From Amnibacterium endophyticum (lineage in GTDB: Bacteria > Actinomycetota > Actinomycetes > Actinomycetales > Microbacteriaceae): a stretch of DNA of 64,000 nt. The stretch is taken from positions 34,738-98,737 of the forward strand of contig NZ_JBHUEA010000013.1 of NCBI RefSeq assembly GCF_042680685.1, read 5' to 3'. Every line of letters begins with the position of its first letter. The stretch's first letter is position 1. A model generated the notes under the pieces. That model was not told where the DNA came from, made no database searches, and worked only from the letters and a program-made list of their open reading frames with translations. Shown here one piece after another: positions 40,879 to 49,153 of this stretch. The translations under genes and the position numbers were made by a program.

Positions 40879-41562
40879 CTACGGCAGCAGGTCGGGGCGG
40901 ACGCGGCGGGTGCGCGCCTCCGATTGCTCCCGCCGCCAGCGGGCGACCGCGCCGTGGTCCCCGGAGCGGAGCACCGCCGGCACCTCGAGCCCGCGCCAGA
41001 GCGCCGGCTTCGTGTACGAGGGGTACTCGAGCAGCCCGCCCTCGTGGCTCTCCTCGGTGAGGCTGGCCGGGTTGCCGATCACGCCCGGCACGAGCCGGCC
41101 GACGGCCTCCACCATCGCGAGGACCGCGACCTCGCCGCCGTTCAGCACGAAGTCGCCGAGGCTCGCCTCCTCGACGCGGGCGCGTGCCGCGGTGTGCTCC
41201 ACGACCCGCTGGTCGATGCCCTCGTAGCGGCCGCAGCAGAAGATCAGGCGCCGCTCCCCCGCCCAGCGCACCGCGGTCGGCTGCGTGAAGGGCGTGCCGG
41301 CCGGGGTCGGGAAGACGACGAGCGGGTCGTCGCCGTCGGCGAGCAGCCCGTCGAGCACCTCGCCCCAGGGCTCGGGGCGCATCACCATGCCGGCGCCGCC
41401 GCCGTAGGGGGTGTCGTCGACGGTGCGGTGCCGGTCGTGCGTCGCGTCGCGCAGGTCGTGCACGCGCACGTCGAGCAGTCCCGTGGCCCGGGCGCGGCCG
41501 AGCAGCGAGACGTCGAGCACCCCGAGGACCTCGGGGAAGATCGTGACGACGTCGATCCGCAC
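40879..41562 (-). CDS. trmD: tRNA (guanine37-N1)-methyltransferase TrmD
   Basis: Methylates G37 of tRNAs that read CNN codons, using SAM. The 227-residue protein shows the trefoil-knot SPOUT motifs: MRIDVVTIFPEV, DDTPYGGGAGMVMRPEPW, LIFCCGRYEGIDQRVVEH, EASLGDFVLNGGEVAVLAMVEAVGRLVPGVIG and LEYPSYTKPALWRGLEVPAVLRSGDHGAVARWR. Length is normal. GTG start directly after rimM (1-nt gap), in the classical rpsP-KH-rimM-trmD operon. Confidence 0.98.
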   Translation of the reverse strand: MRIDVVTIFPEVLGVLDVSLLGRARATGLLDVRVHDLRDATHDRHRTVDDTPYGGGAGMVMRPEPWGEVLDGLLADGDDPLVVFPTPAGTPFTQPTAVRWAGERRLIFCCGRYEGIDQRVVEHTAARARVEEASLGDFVLNGGEVAVLAMVEAVGRLVPGVIGNPASLTEESHEGGLLEYPSYTKPALWRGLEVPAVLRSGDHGAVARWRREQSEARTRRVRPDLLP

Positions 41563-41563
41563 G

Positions 41564-42211
41564 TCAGTCGCGCGGCTCGTCGGCGGGCGCCTCGCGCTCC
41601 TCGTCCGGGTCGTCGCGCTCCTCGTCCGGCTCCCGGCGCTCCTCGTCCGGCAGCGGCTCGAACAGCCCGTCGGGCGGCGTCACGACGACGCGGCGACCCT
41701 CGACGTCGACCTCCGGCACCAGCGCCTTCACGAACGGGACCAGCACCTCCGTCGCCGGTCCCGCGCCCGTCGAAGGGCCGACCTTGACGACGAGCAGGTC
41801 CTGCGCGGGCAGGTGCTCCAGACGGTCGATCACGCCGACCTTCTCGCCGTCGCGGACGACGTCGAGGCCCACCAGCTGGTGGTCGTACCAGGCGTCCGGC
41901 TCCGCGGGCTCCTCCGGGTCCTGGTCCACCCACAGGATCGCCTTCGCGAGGCTCTCCGCGGCCGTGCGGTCCGTGACGCCCGCGAAGAAGCCGACCGGCT
42001 GGCCGTTGTACCAGCGCAGCTCCGCGAGCTCGAGGCGCTTGCCGTGCCAGGGCGACTCCTCCGGCACCTGCAGCGCGAAGGAGGCACCCGGCGTGAAGCG
42101 GCGCTCCGGGTCGTCGGTGAAGAGCTCGAGCTTCAGCGCGCCCTTCAGGCCGTGCGCCTTCGTCAGCCGGCCGACGCGGAGCTGCGTCTGCGCGGAGCGG
42201 GCCCTCGCCAC
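41564..42211 (-). CDS. rimM: 16S rRNA maturation factor RimM, with acidic repeat tail
   Basis: Assists assembly of the 30S head domain through binding of S19. The 215-residue protein has the N-terminal beta-barrel (RVGRLTKAHGLKGALKLELFTDDPE) and the C-terminal PRC-barrel (DAWYDHQLVGLDVVRDGEKVGVIDRLEHLPAQDLLVVKV). The last 30 residues are a degenerate tandem of a PDEER unit. This acidic tail is longer than in most RimM proteins and its role is unknown. It starts 2 nt after the KH gene. Confidence 0.96.
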   Translation of the reverse strand: MARARSAQTQLRVGRLTKAHGLKGALKLELFTDDPERRFTPGASFALQVPEESPWHGKRLELAELRWYNGQPVGFFAGVTDRTAAESLAKAILWVDQDPEEPAEPDAWYDHQLVGLDVVRDGEKVGVIDRLEHLPAQDLLVVKVGPSTGAGPATEVLVPFVKALVPEVDVEGRRVVVTPPDGLFEPLPDEERREPDEERDDPDEEREAPADEPRD

Positions 42212-42213
42212 CG

Positions 42214-42450
42214 TCAGCGGTCCACGTCGACGACGTCGACGCGCACCTGACGGCCGTCTGCGAGCGCACCCACGACGGTGCGGAGCGCCTTGGCGGTGCG
42301 GCCGGCGCGGCCGATCACTCGGCCGAGGTCGCCGGGGTCGACCCGCACCTCCAGCACCTCGCCACGGGGCGTCGACCGCGACGAGACGCGGACCTGGTCC
42401 GGCTCGTCGACGATCCCCTTGACGAGGTGCAGGAGGGCGGATTCGAGCAT
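42214..42450 (-). CDS. KH-domain RNA-binding protein (KhpA-like)
   Basis: A 78-residue protein with one KH domain: VRVDPGDLGRVIGRAGRTAKALRTVVGAL carries the GxxG loop (GRAG). It binds RNA without strong specificity, and family members act in rRNA maturation or with KhpB/Jag in cell-wall control. The start codon overlaps the rpsP stop by one base (TGATG), so translation is coupled. Its place between rpsP and rimM is conserved. Confidence 0.95.
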   Translation of the reverse strand: MLESALLHLVKGIVDEPDQVRVSSRSTPRGEVLEVRVDPGDLGRVIGRAGRTAKALRTVVGALADGRQVRVDVVDVDR

Positions 42451-42920
42451 CAGGAGTTCTGGACCTGCTCGGGGGTCTCCTGCGAGACCGTCGGGCCGGC
42501 GTCGATCTCGTCCGCGCGCTCGGCGTCGGCCGCGGCGTCCGCGTCGATCGCCGCCTCGGCGTCCTTCAGGGACTCCTTGGAGCGGACGACGGAGCCCTTC
42601 TTGGCGTCGGTCGTGAACTGGGTCTTCTCGGCCTTGCGCTCGACGCGGTTCTCCGCGTTCGCGTCGCCCTTGAACCTGCCCCAGTCGCCCGTGAGCTTCA
42701 GGATCGCGGCGACCTGCTCGGTCGGCTGCGCGCCGACGCCGAGCCAGTACTGGGCGCGGTCGCTGTCGACCTCGATGACCGAGGGGTGCTCGGTCGGGTG
42801 GTACAGCCCGATCTCCTCGATCACGCGGCCGTCGCGCTTGGTGCGCGAGTCGGCGACGACGATGCGGTAGTAGGGGGCGCGGATCTTGCCGAGCCGCTTC
42901 AGGCGGATCTTCACAGCCAT
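42450..42920 (-). CDS. rpsP: 30S ribosomal protein S16
   Basis: Small-subunit assembly protein. Residues 1-80 are canonical (MAVKIRLKRLGKIRAPYYRIVVADSRTKRDGRVIEEIGLYHPTE). A C-terminal extension of about 75 residues, rich in Ala, Asp and Glu, brings it to 156, as often in actinobacteria. The ATG at 42920 is the family start, with GAGGA upstream. A longer frame reaching 43229 reads low-complexity sequence. It is first in the rpsP-KH-rimM-trmD operon. Confidence 0.97.
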   Translation of the reverse strand: MAVKIRLKRLGKIRAPYYRIVVADSRTKRDGRVIEEIGLYHPTEHPSVIEVDSDRAQYWLGVGAQPTEQVAAILKLTGDWGRFKGDANAENRVERKAEKTQFTTDAKKGSVVRSKESLKDAEAAIDADAAADAERADEIDAGPTVSQETPEQVQNS

Positions 42921-43254
42921 GTCTGGCGGGTCCTCACGTCGAGTCGAATTGGATGCGGTCCGGCCGGGCGCGTGGGGCGCACCGGCGGCGCGGACCGAAG
43001 ACGTCCGTCCGCTCGCCCAGATAGAGGGTCGGGGCTCGCGGACCCAGCGGGACATTCTGCCAGACGCGACGGGCCGCCGTCGCCCCTCCGCGGCGCCCGC
43101 CGCACCCTCCGGCTGCCGTCGTTCTCGCGGATCCGCGATTCCTCGCCGACACGCCGCGCTCGAGCGCTGGAAGGCAGCGTGTCGCACGGGAACTGCGGAT
43201 CCGCGAAGGAACTGCGGATCCGCGAGCACCCCGCCGGCGGGAGGGGCGGACGGG
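42921..43254. other. spacer between oleD 3' end and rpsP
   Basis: A 334-bp region that must contain the rpsP promoter and the end of the ole transcript. No convincing -10 for rpsP could be singled out. The oleD-proximal half holds a large hairpin with BamHI-like GCGGATCCGC arms (43125-43226). Confidence 0.6.
43125..43226. repeat. large inverted repeat with duplicated right arm after the ole operon
   Basis: The left arm TCGCGGATCCGC (43125-43136) pairs with GCGGATCCGCGA at 43195-43206. The inner segments CGACACGC (43147-43154) and GCGTGTCG (43177-43184) also pair. The right arm is duplicated: GGAACTGCGGATCCGCGA occurs twice in tandem (43189-43206 and 43208-43225). Probably a terminator for oleD, with sequence-specific extra structure. 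Confidence 0.7.
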
Positions 43255-44288
43255 TCAGGACCGCTGCGCCGCGGCGAGGCGGCGGAGGCCCTCGGTCACG
43301 CCCACGGCGGGCGCCCAGCCGAGGTCGCGGCGCGTGCGGCGCAGGTCGAACCAGTGCGCGGTCGACAGCTGCTCGGCGAGGAAGCGGGTCATCGGCGGCT
43401 CGTCCTCCCCCGGGCGCACCCGCCAGACCGCCGCCGGCACCGCGCCCGCCGCCTCCGCCGCGCCCGCCGGGCCGCGGCGCTCCGGCGGCGCGGCGCCCCC
43501 CCCCGCGCAGANNNNNNNNNNCCCCCTTCCCCCCCCCCTTGCCCCCCCGGCGGCGCCCCCCCCGCCGCGGCGCAGATGCCGGCGATCAGCTCCGCGATCG
43601 GGCGCGGCTCGCCCGAGGTCAGCACGTACGCCTGCCCGTGGACCCGGTCGGCGGCCGCCAGCGCGGCGAGGATCCCGCTGACGGCGTCGTCGAGATAGGT
43701 GCTGTCGACGAGCGCCGCGCCGGAGCCCACCAGCGGCAGGCGGCCCCCCGCCGCGCGCTCCTGGATCCGGGCGACCAGCTGCGGGTCGCCCGGCCCCCAC
43801 ACCACGTGCGGGCGCACGGCGACGACGGCGAAGCCCGGCGCGTCCGCGTCGAGGGCCGCGACCTCCGCGGCCGCCTTCGTGCGGGCGTAGGCGCCGCGGG
43901 CCCTCCTCGGCTGCGCGGGCATCGCGTCGTCGCCGACGATGGGCTCGCCGGTGTGCGCGACCGACGGCGACGACACGAACACGAAGCGCGTGGCACCGCT
44001 GCGCTTCGCGGCGCGCAGCAGGCGCTCGGTGCCGCGGACGTTCACGTCGACGAACTCGGACTCGCCGCCCGCGAAGGACACCTTCGCCGCGAGGTGGACG
44101 ACGGCCTCGACGCCGTCGACCGCAGCGTCGACGGCCTGCTGCTCGGTGACGGAGCCGAGCACGTCGTCCGCCCCCTCGACGCCGGAGGCCCGGCGCTGCA
44201 GCGTCCGGACCGCGTGCCCCTCCGCGACGAGCGCGCCGGCGACCGCGGCGCCCAGCCAGCCGCTCGCGCCGGTGACGAGCACCCTCAC
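43255..44288 (-). CDS. oleD: 2-alkyl-3-oxoalkanoate reductase OleD, interrupted by an assembly gap
   Basis: Reduces the beta-keto acid made by OleA to a beta-hydroxy acid with NADPH. It is an extended SDR: GASGWLGAAV (nucleotide-binding), HLAAKVSFAGG, FVSSPSV and the catalytic Y134-K138 (YARTK). The start is GTG at 44288, overlapping the oleBC stop by 4 nt. Ten N at 43512-43521 lie in a C-homopolymer-rich stretch after residue about 250. The C-terminal part (EPPMTRFLAEQLSTAHWFDLRRTRRDLGW) resumes in another frame to the stop at 43255. Because the gap length is arbitrary, the frame change is most likely an assembly artefact and the gene is probably intact, at about 340 residues. Confidence 0.85.
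43512..43521. other. assembly gap (10 N) in oleD
   Basis: Ten N flanked by long C runs. The sequences on both sides resemble each other (GGCGCCCCCCCCC...GCGCAG), which suggests a collapsed or misread homopolymer region rather than true sequence. Confidence 0.95.
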
Positions 44289-46843
44289 GGCCGGCCCGCC
44301 CGCTCCCCCGCGAGGACGCGGGACGCCCATGCCGCGACCCGGGCGCGGTCGATCTTCGCGTTGTGCCGGACGTCGACCGGCAGCGCGGGCGTCGCGAGCA
44401 CCGCCGCGACCGGGCGCCCGACCTCGCGCCGCACCGCGGCCGCGAGCGCCGGGTCGGCGAGCGGCCCCTCCGCGCCCTCCGCCACGACGACGAGCTGCTG
44501 CGTGCCGCGCGGACCGACGCCGACCGCGGCCGCCCGGGACGCCCCGGCGCGCTGCGCCGCCTGCTCCACGCCGACCGGCGTGACGACGCCGTCGGCGGTG
44601 ACGACGACGTGCGGCAGCCGTCCCTCCACCCACAGGCGGCCGTCGGCGTCCAGGTGCCCGACGTCGCCGGTGCGGTGCCAGCCGTCCGCGCGCGCCGCGT
44701 GCGTGGTGCGCCACAGCCGGTCGTAGCCGGCGAGCATGTGCGGGGCGCGCACCTGGATCTCCCCGGTCACGTCCGGCTCGTGCGTCGGCTCGCCGGTCGC
44801 CCGCCCGTCCTCGTCGAGCGGCGCGATCCGCACCTCCGCGCGCGCCGTCGCCGGCCCGACCGGGACCCCGTCCCCGTCGCCGGCCTCGTGGATCTGCTCA
44901 CGGGTGACGTCCGCGACGAGCAGCGACTCCGTCATGCCGTACGGCGTGCGCAGCGACGCGTGCCGGAGCACCTGCTGCGCCTCGTCGAGCAGCGGGGCGC
45001 CGACCGGCGCACCGACGGTGAGCAGCAGCCGGACGCCGTCGAACGCGGCCGGCTCCGGGTCGGTCGCCAGCACGTTGGTGAGCGCGGCGGGCGAGAGGAA
45101 GACGGCGTCGGCGTCGATCGCCGCCACCGCGCGCGCGAGAGCCGCCGCGGTGAGCGTGGCGGGCTTCGTCACGTCCATGTCCGGCACCGCCGTGCGGCAG
45201 CCGAGGGCCGGGCCGAGCAGCGCGAACGGCGCGAAGCCCGCCACCAGTCCGGTCGCGCGGCCGATGCCGTACTGCGCGACCAGGGCGTCCCGCACCCCGG
45301 CGAGGCGGGCCTGCGTGTAGCGCACGCCCTTCGCTGGTCCCGTGGAGCCGGAGGTGAAGAGCACGGCGGCGAGGTCGTCCGGCCCGGGCTCCTGCGGCAG
45401 CGCACGGCCGCGGCCGAGCCGCGCGAGCTCGGGCAGGGTGTGCGCGACGCCGAGCGCGACCAGCGCGGGCCGCGACAGGCCGGACGCGGCGATGCGCCGC
45501 CGGGGCCAGCCGAGCGCGCGCGCGGCGGCGAGCGCACGCGGGATCCCGACGACCCAGTCCGGCCTTGCGCCGTTGACCGCGCGGGTCAGCCCGGCGACGC
45601 CGAGGCCCGCGTCGGCGACGACGACGACCGCGCCGATGCGCAGGCAGGCGAAGAGCGCGGCGGTGAGGTCGCCGCCCGGCGGGACGAGCAGCGAGACCCG
45701 GTCGCCGGCGCGCACGCCCACCGCGTCGAACCCGGCGGCGAGGTCCCGCACCCGGCGGGCGAGCAGCCGCCACGGGAGCCGGCGCTCGCCGTCGCCGCGC
45801 AGCTCGACGAGCGCGACCGCGTCGTCCTCCGCCCGGTCGTCGAGCTCCGCCCACATCGGCCGGGTCGGCCACTCGCTCGCGGGTCGCCCCTGCTCTCGGG
45901 AGCGCGTCGGGGACGCGACCCAGTCGAGCACTGCGCCCGCCACGTCCACGTCCTCCGGCAGCAGGTGGCCGGCGCCCTCGAAGCGGTGCACCTCGGCGTG
46001 CGGCAGCCGGTCGATCAGGTCGTGCAGGTAGCGCTCCTGGAACACGGGGTCGCGCGGCCCCCAGAGCAGCAGCGCGGGCGCGGCGAGCGCGCGGAGCCCC
46101 TCCGCGATCCCCTCCACGGCCCGCCGGCTCGGGTGGGCCTCGGTCGCCGGGATGTCGGCGACGAAGTCGCGGATCCCGCCGCGCCGCGCCGCGCCGCGGT
46201 ACGGCGTGCGGAAGGCGTCCTTCACCCGTCGTGCCAGCGGCGGGTGCGCGATCGCCAGCGTCGTCTCGAGGAAGGCGGTCGTGCGCTCGGTGCCGCCGGA
46301 CGAGGCGGCGAGCGCGAGGCGCAGCGCCGGCGGCAGCGCCTGGTGGCCGTCGACCGCGGTGTTCGTCAGCACGAGGCCCGCGAGGACGTCCTGGTGCGCG
46401 AGCGCCCAGCCGCTGACGATCACACCGCCCCAGTCGTGGCCGAGCGCGACGACGGGCCCCTCGAGCGCGAGCGCGTCGGTGAGCAGGCCGAGGTCCCGCA
46501 CCCGGTCGGCGACCCGCCGCACGACGCCCGTGCGCTGCGAGAACCCCATCTCCAGCTGGTCGACGGCGACGACGCGCCACGCCTGCTCCCCCGCCTCCGC
46601 GCGCCGCAGCGACTCGGCGAGCAGGTCGCGCCAGAGGTAGCTCCAGGTCGGGTTCCCGTGCACCGCGAGGATCGTGCCGACCGGCTCGACGCCCAGCGCC
46701 GCGAGCGCCGCGCCCGTGTCGAGCAGGTGGTGCACCGCCTCGCCGCCGGTGGCGGGGTCGGGCACGACGACCAGCCGCGACCAGGCGGGGTCGAGCCCCG
46801 GCAGGTCGGGCGGGAAGGTGCCGGCAGCGGTCGGGGCCGTCAC
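44285..46843 (-). CDS. oleBC: OleBC fusion: beta-lactone decarboxylase plus beta-lactone synthetase
   Basis: Two consecutive steps of long-chain olefin synthesis in one 852-residue protein. Residues about 1-312 are OleB, an alpha/beta hydrolase of the haloalkane-dehalogenase type: HGNPTWS (62-68), nucleophile D137 in GHDWGG, D265 in WGPRDPV and His293 in GAGHLLPED. It converts the beta-lactone to a cis-olefin and CO2. Residues about 325-852 are OleC, an ANL-superfamily ligase: LFTSGSTGPAKGV (495-507), YGMTES (635-640), HRTGDVG (723-729) and K830 near the end (HNAKIDR). It activates the beta-hydroxy acid with ATP and closes the beta-lactone. The start is the GTG overlapping the oleA stop. Such fusions are known from Micrococcus-type clusters. 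Confidence 0.95.
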   Translation of the reverse strand: MTAPTAAGTFPPDLPGLDPAWSRLVVVPDPATGGEAVHHLLDTGAALAALGVEPVGTILAVHGNPTWSYLWRDLLAESLRRAEAGEQAWRVVAVDQLEMGFSQRTGVVRRVADRVRDLGLLTDALALEGPVVALGHDWGGVIVSGWALAHQDVLAGLVLTNTAVDGHQALPPALRLALAASSGGTERTTAFLETTLAIAHPPLARRVKDAFRTPYRGAARRGGIRDFVADIPATEAHPSRRAVEGIAEGLRALAAPALLLWGPRDPVFQERYLHDLIDRLPHAEVHRFEGAGHLLPEDVDVAGAVLDWVASPTRSREQGRPASEWPTRPMWAELDDRAEDDAVALVELRGDGERRLPWRLLARRVRDLAAGFDAVGVRAGDRVSLLVPPGGDLTAALFACLRIGAVVVVADAGLGVAGLTRAVNGARPDWVVGIPRALAAARALGWPRRRIAASGLSRPALVALGVAHTLPELARLGRGRALPQEPGPDDLAAVLFTSGSTGPAKGVRYTQARLAGVRDALVAQYGIGRATGLVAGFAPFALLGPALGCRTAVPDMDVTKPATLTAAALARAVAAIDADAVFLSPAALTNVLATDPEPAAFDGVRLLLTVGAPVGAPLLDEAQQVLRHASLRTPYGMTESLLVADVTREQIHEAGDGDGVPVGPATARAEVRIAPLDEDGRATGEPTHEPDVTGEIQVRAPHMLAGYDRLWRTTHAARADGWHRTGDVGHLDADGRLWVEGRLPHVVVTADGVVTPVGVEQAAQRAGASRAAAVGVGPRGTQQLVVVAEGAEGPLADPALAAAVRREVGRPVAAVLATPALPVDVRHNAKIDRARVAAWASRVLAGERAGRP

Positions 46844-47865
46844 CAGGCCAGTTCGAGCATGGACGTGTTGATGCCGCTGCCCACGCCGCAGAGCAGCACC
46901 CGCTCGCCCTTGACCAGCTTGTCCGACTCCTGCGCCAGCGTGATCGGGATCGAGGCCGACCCGACGTTGCCGAGGCTCGGGTACGTGATCGGGACGCGGT
47001 CGGGGTCGATCTCGGCGGCCTTCACGAACGCGGCCGTGTGCGCGCTCGACACCTGATGCATGATGTAGCGGTCCATGTCGGACCAGTTCCAGTCGCGCTT
47101 CGCCTCGTTCCAGGCGGCGGTGACGAGCTCCATCCCGCGCTTCAGCAGCGACTTCGTGTCGGTCGTCATGCCGTCCATCGAGCCGACGCAGAGCTCGTTC
47201 CACTCCGTGCCCGCACGGGTGACGCCACCGACGATGCGGTGGCCCTCGGGGTGCTTGTCGGCCGGGCCGAGCACCGCCGCGGCAGCGCCGGAGCCGAGCG
47301 TGAGGCTCGCGAACTGGTTCATGAAGTCGGCGCGCTCGAGGCCCTCCGCCTGCACGAGCCGCTCGATCGTGGTGCGCTGCATCCGGTCGATGTCCTCGCC
47401 GTCGATGACGATCGCGTACTCCACCTGACCGGCGTCGATGAGGCCCGCCGCGAGGCTCAGGCCGTTGACGAAGCCGAGGCACGCGTTCGAGACGTCGAAG
47501 TTGATCGCGCTCGTCGGCAGGCCGAGCCCGTGGTGCAGGCGCGTCGCGACGGACGGCTCGAGGTGCTCCTTGGTGATCGAGGTGTTGATCAGCAGGCCGA
47601 CCGAGGCGGCGGGCACGCCGGCCTGCCGCAGCGCCTGCTCCCCGGCCTGCACGGCCGCCTCGTGGGAGGAGAGGCCGGGGCCCCAGTTGCGGCGCTCGAT
47701 GACGCCGGCGACCCGCTCGAGCAGGCCGGCCGGCAGGCGCAGCCGCTTCAGGATCGGCTCGAGGCGCCGCTCGATCTCGACCGAGGTGGTGACGAGCGGT
47801 CCGAGGACGCTCTGCACCGACAGCAGGGAGACGTTGCGGTACGTCGAGGTGGCGTTGCCGTTCAC
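46840..47865 (-). CDS. oleA: OleA: acyl-CoA head-to-head condensing enzyme
   Basis: A thiolase-superfamily enzyme that joins two acyl-CoAs to a 2-alkyl-3-oxo acid, the first step of olefin synthesis. The 341-residue protein has the catalytic C129 in VSNACLGFVNG, H270 in YIMHQVSSAH and N300 in SLGNVGSAS. The segment TSITKEHLEPS carries the Glu region that OleA uses as base and FabH lacks. NGNATSTYRNVSLLSV matches the OleA N-terminus, so I prefer the GTG at 47865 (GGAG 10 nt upstream) over the ATG at 47886, which has no ribosome site. A plain FabH-type synthase is excluded by the context with oleBC and oleD. Confidence 0.94.
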   Translation of the reverse strand: MNGNATSTYRNVSLLSVQSVLGPLVTTSVEIERRLEPILKRLRLPAGLLERVAGVIERRNWGPGLSSHEAAVQAGEQALRQAGVPAASVGLLINTSITKEHLEPSVATRLHHGLGLPTSAINFDVSNACLGFVNGLSLAAGLIDAGQVEYAIVIDGEDIDRMQRTTIERLVQAEGLERADFMNQFASLTLGSGAAAAVLGPADKHPEGHRIVGGVTRAGTEWNELCVGSMDGMTTDTKSLLKRGMELVTAAWNEAKRDWNWSDMDRYIMHQVSSAHTAAFVKAAEIDPDRVPITYPSLGNVGSASIPITLAQESDKLVKGERVLLCGVGSGINTSMLELAW

Positions 47866-48012
47866 GGGCGTGGGGCTCCAATACATGAGGCGCGCCCGCG
47901 CGCGAGACGAGATGCGCGACGGGCTGCCCTCCATTCTGCCCGACGGGCGCGCGCACCGGGTCCGGCGGCCCGCTCCCGAACCGCTCCCCGAGCGGTCTGC
48001 CAGGATCGCGCC

Positions 48013-49152
48013 ATGTCGATCGAGTTCGCGTCGTCGGAGCGCTCGACCCTCGGGCTCGAGTGGGAGCTGCAGGTCGTCGACCGCGCGACGGGGGCGCTCG
48101 CGCCCGCCGCACCCCATGTGCTCGAGCACGCGCGGCCGCAGGACGACGACGAGATCGAGCGGCTGACCAGCGAGCTCTTCACGAACACGGTGGAGGTCGT
48201 GAGCGGCGTGCACCGCACCGTCGGCGGCGCCGTGGACGACCTGGCGCGCACGATCGAGGCGGTGCGCGAGGTGACCGACCCGATGGGGCTCGAGGTGATC
48301 TGCTCGGGCACGCACCCGACCGCGCGCTGGCAGGACCAGGAGGTGACGCAGAAGGAGCGCTACGTCACCCTGCTCGACCGCACCGCGCACGTCGGCCGGC
48401 AGCTGCTGATCTGGGGCCTGCACATGCACGTCGGCCTCGACGCCGCCGCGAAGGCGCTGCCGGTCGTCGAGGCGATGCTGACCTACTACCCGCACCTGCA
48501 GGCGCTGTCGGCGAGCAGCCCGTTCGTGTTCGGGGAGGCGACGGGCTACGCCTCGAACCGCGCCCTGCTGTTCGAGCAGCTGCCGACCGCCGGCCTGCCG
48601 CCGCGCCTCGACACGTGGCAGGAGTACGAGGCCGCCGTGGCGGACCTGACCAGGGTCGGCGTCATCGAGCACTGGGACGAGGTGCGCTGGGACGTCCGGC
48701 CGAGCGCCAAGTGGGGCACGGTCGAGACGCGGATCTGCGACGGGCCGCCGACGCTGCTCGAGGTCGGGGCGTTCGCCGCGCTCGTGCAGTGCCTGGTCGA
48801 CGACTTCTCCGCCCGGTTGAGCGCCGGGGAGCCGCTGCCCGTGCTGCAGAAGGTGTACGTGCGCGAGAACAAGTGGCGCGCGGCGCGCTACGGCATGGAG
48901 GCGGTCGCGATCGTCGACCGCGACGGCACGGAGCGCCCGGTGCGCGACGAGCTGGAGGCGCTCGTGACCCGGCTCGAGCCGATCGCGGAGCGGCTCGGCT
49001 GCGCGGAGCAGCTGCAGGACGTGCGCGTGGTGCTGGACGGCGGCAGCTCCGCCGAGCGGCAGGCGCGGGTGTCGGCGGCCGCGGGCGCCGATCTCGACGC
49101 GGTCGTGCCGGCGCTGATCCGCGAGATGCGGGCGGGGCGACCGCTGCCCTGA
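48013..49152 (+). CDS. carboxylate-amine ligase, glutamate-cysteine ligase 2 family (YbdK type)
   Basis: An ATP-dependent ligase of the GCS2 family, 379 residues long. Conserved segments are STLGLEWELQVVD, LTSELFTNTVEVVSGVH, GTHPTARWQDQEVTQKERY, GLHMHVGLDA, LSASSPFVFGEATGYASNRALLF, WDVRPSAKWGTVETRICDGP and VRENKWRAARYGM. Members show weak gamma-glutamylcysteine synthetase activity and their natural substrates are usually unknown. Actinobacteria with mycothiol rarely make glutathione, so a different amide product is likely. It is divergent from the ole operon (147-bp spacer). CAGGAT lies 6 nt before the ATG as a possible leaderless -10. Confidence 0.92.
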   Translation: MSIEFASSERSTLGLEWELQVVDRATGALAPAAPHVLEHARPQDDDEIERLTSELFTNTVEVVSGVHRTVGGAVDDLARTIEAVREVTDPMGLEVICSGTHPTARWQDQEVTQKERYVTLLDRTAHVGRQLLIWGLHMHVGLDAAAKALPVVEAMLTYYPHLQALSASSPFVFGEATGYASNRALLFEQLPTAGLPPRLDTWQEYEAAVADLTRVGVIEHWDEVRWDVRPSAKWGTVETRICDGPPTLLEVGAFAALVQCLVDDFSARLSAGEPLPVLQKVYVRENKWRAARYGMEAVAIVDRDGTERPVRDELEALVTRLEPIAERLGCAEQLQDVRVVLDGGSSAERQARVSAAAGADLDAVVPALIREMRAGRPLP

Positions 49153-49153
49153 G

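Noticed and set aside
44363..47056. Long plus-strand open frames over oleBC and oleA
   Set aside because: Composition is repetitive Arg/Gly/Ala with no recognisable motif; the ole genes occupy the minus strand with all catalytic residues.
46840..47886. OleA as a housekeeping FabH (beta-ketoacyl-ACP synthase III)
   Set aside because: The adjoining oleBC fusion and oleD, and the TSITKEHLEPS Glu region, fit OleA; no fab genes are nearby.
47866..47886. ATG at 47886 as the oleA start
   Set aside because: No ribosome site precedes it, whereas the GTG at 47865 has GGAG 10 nt upstream and gives the family-like NGNAT N-terminus.
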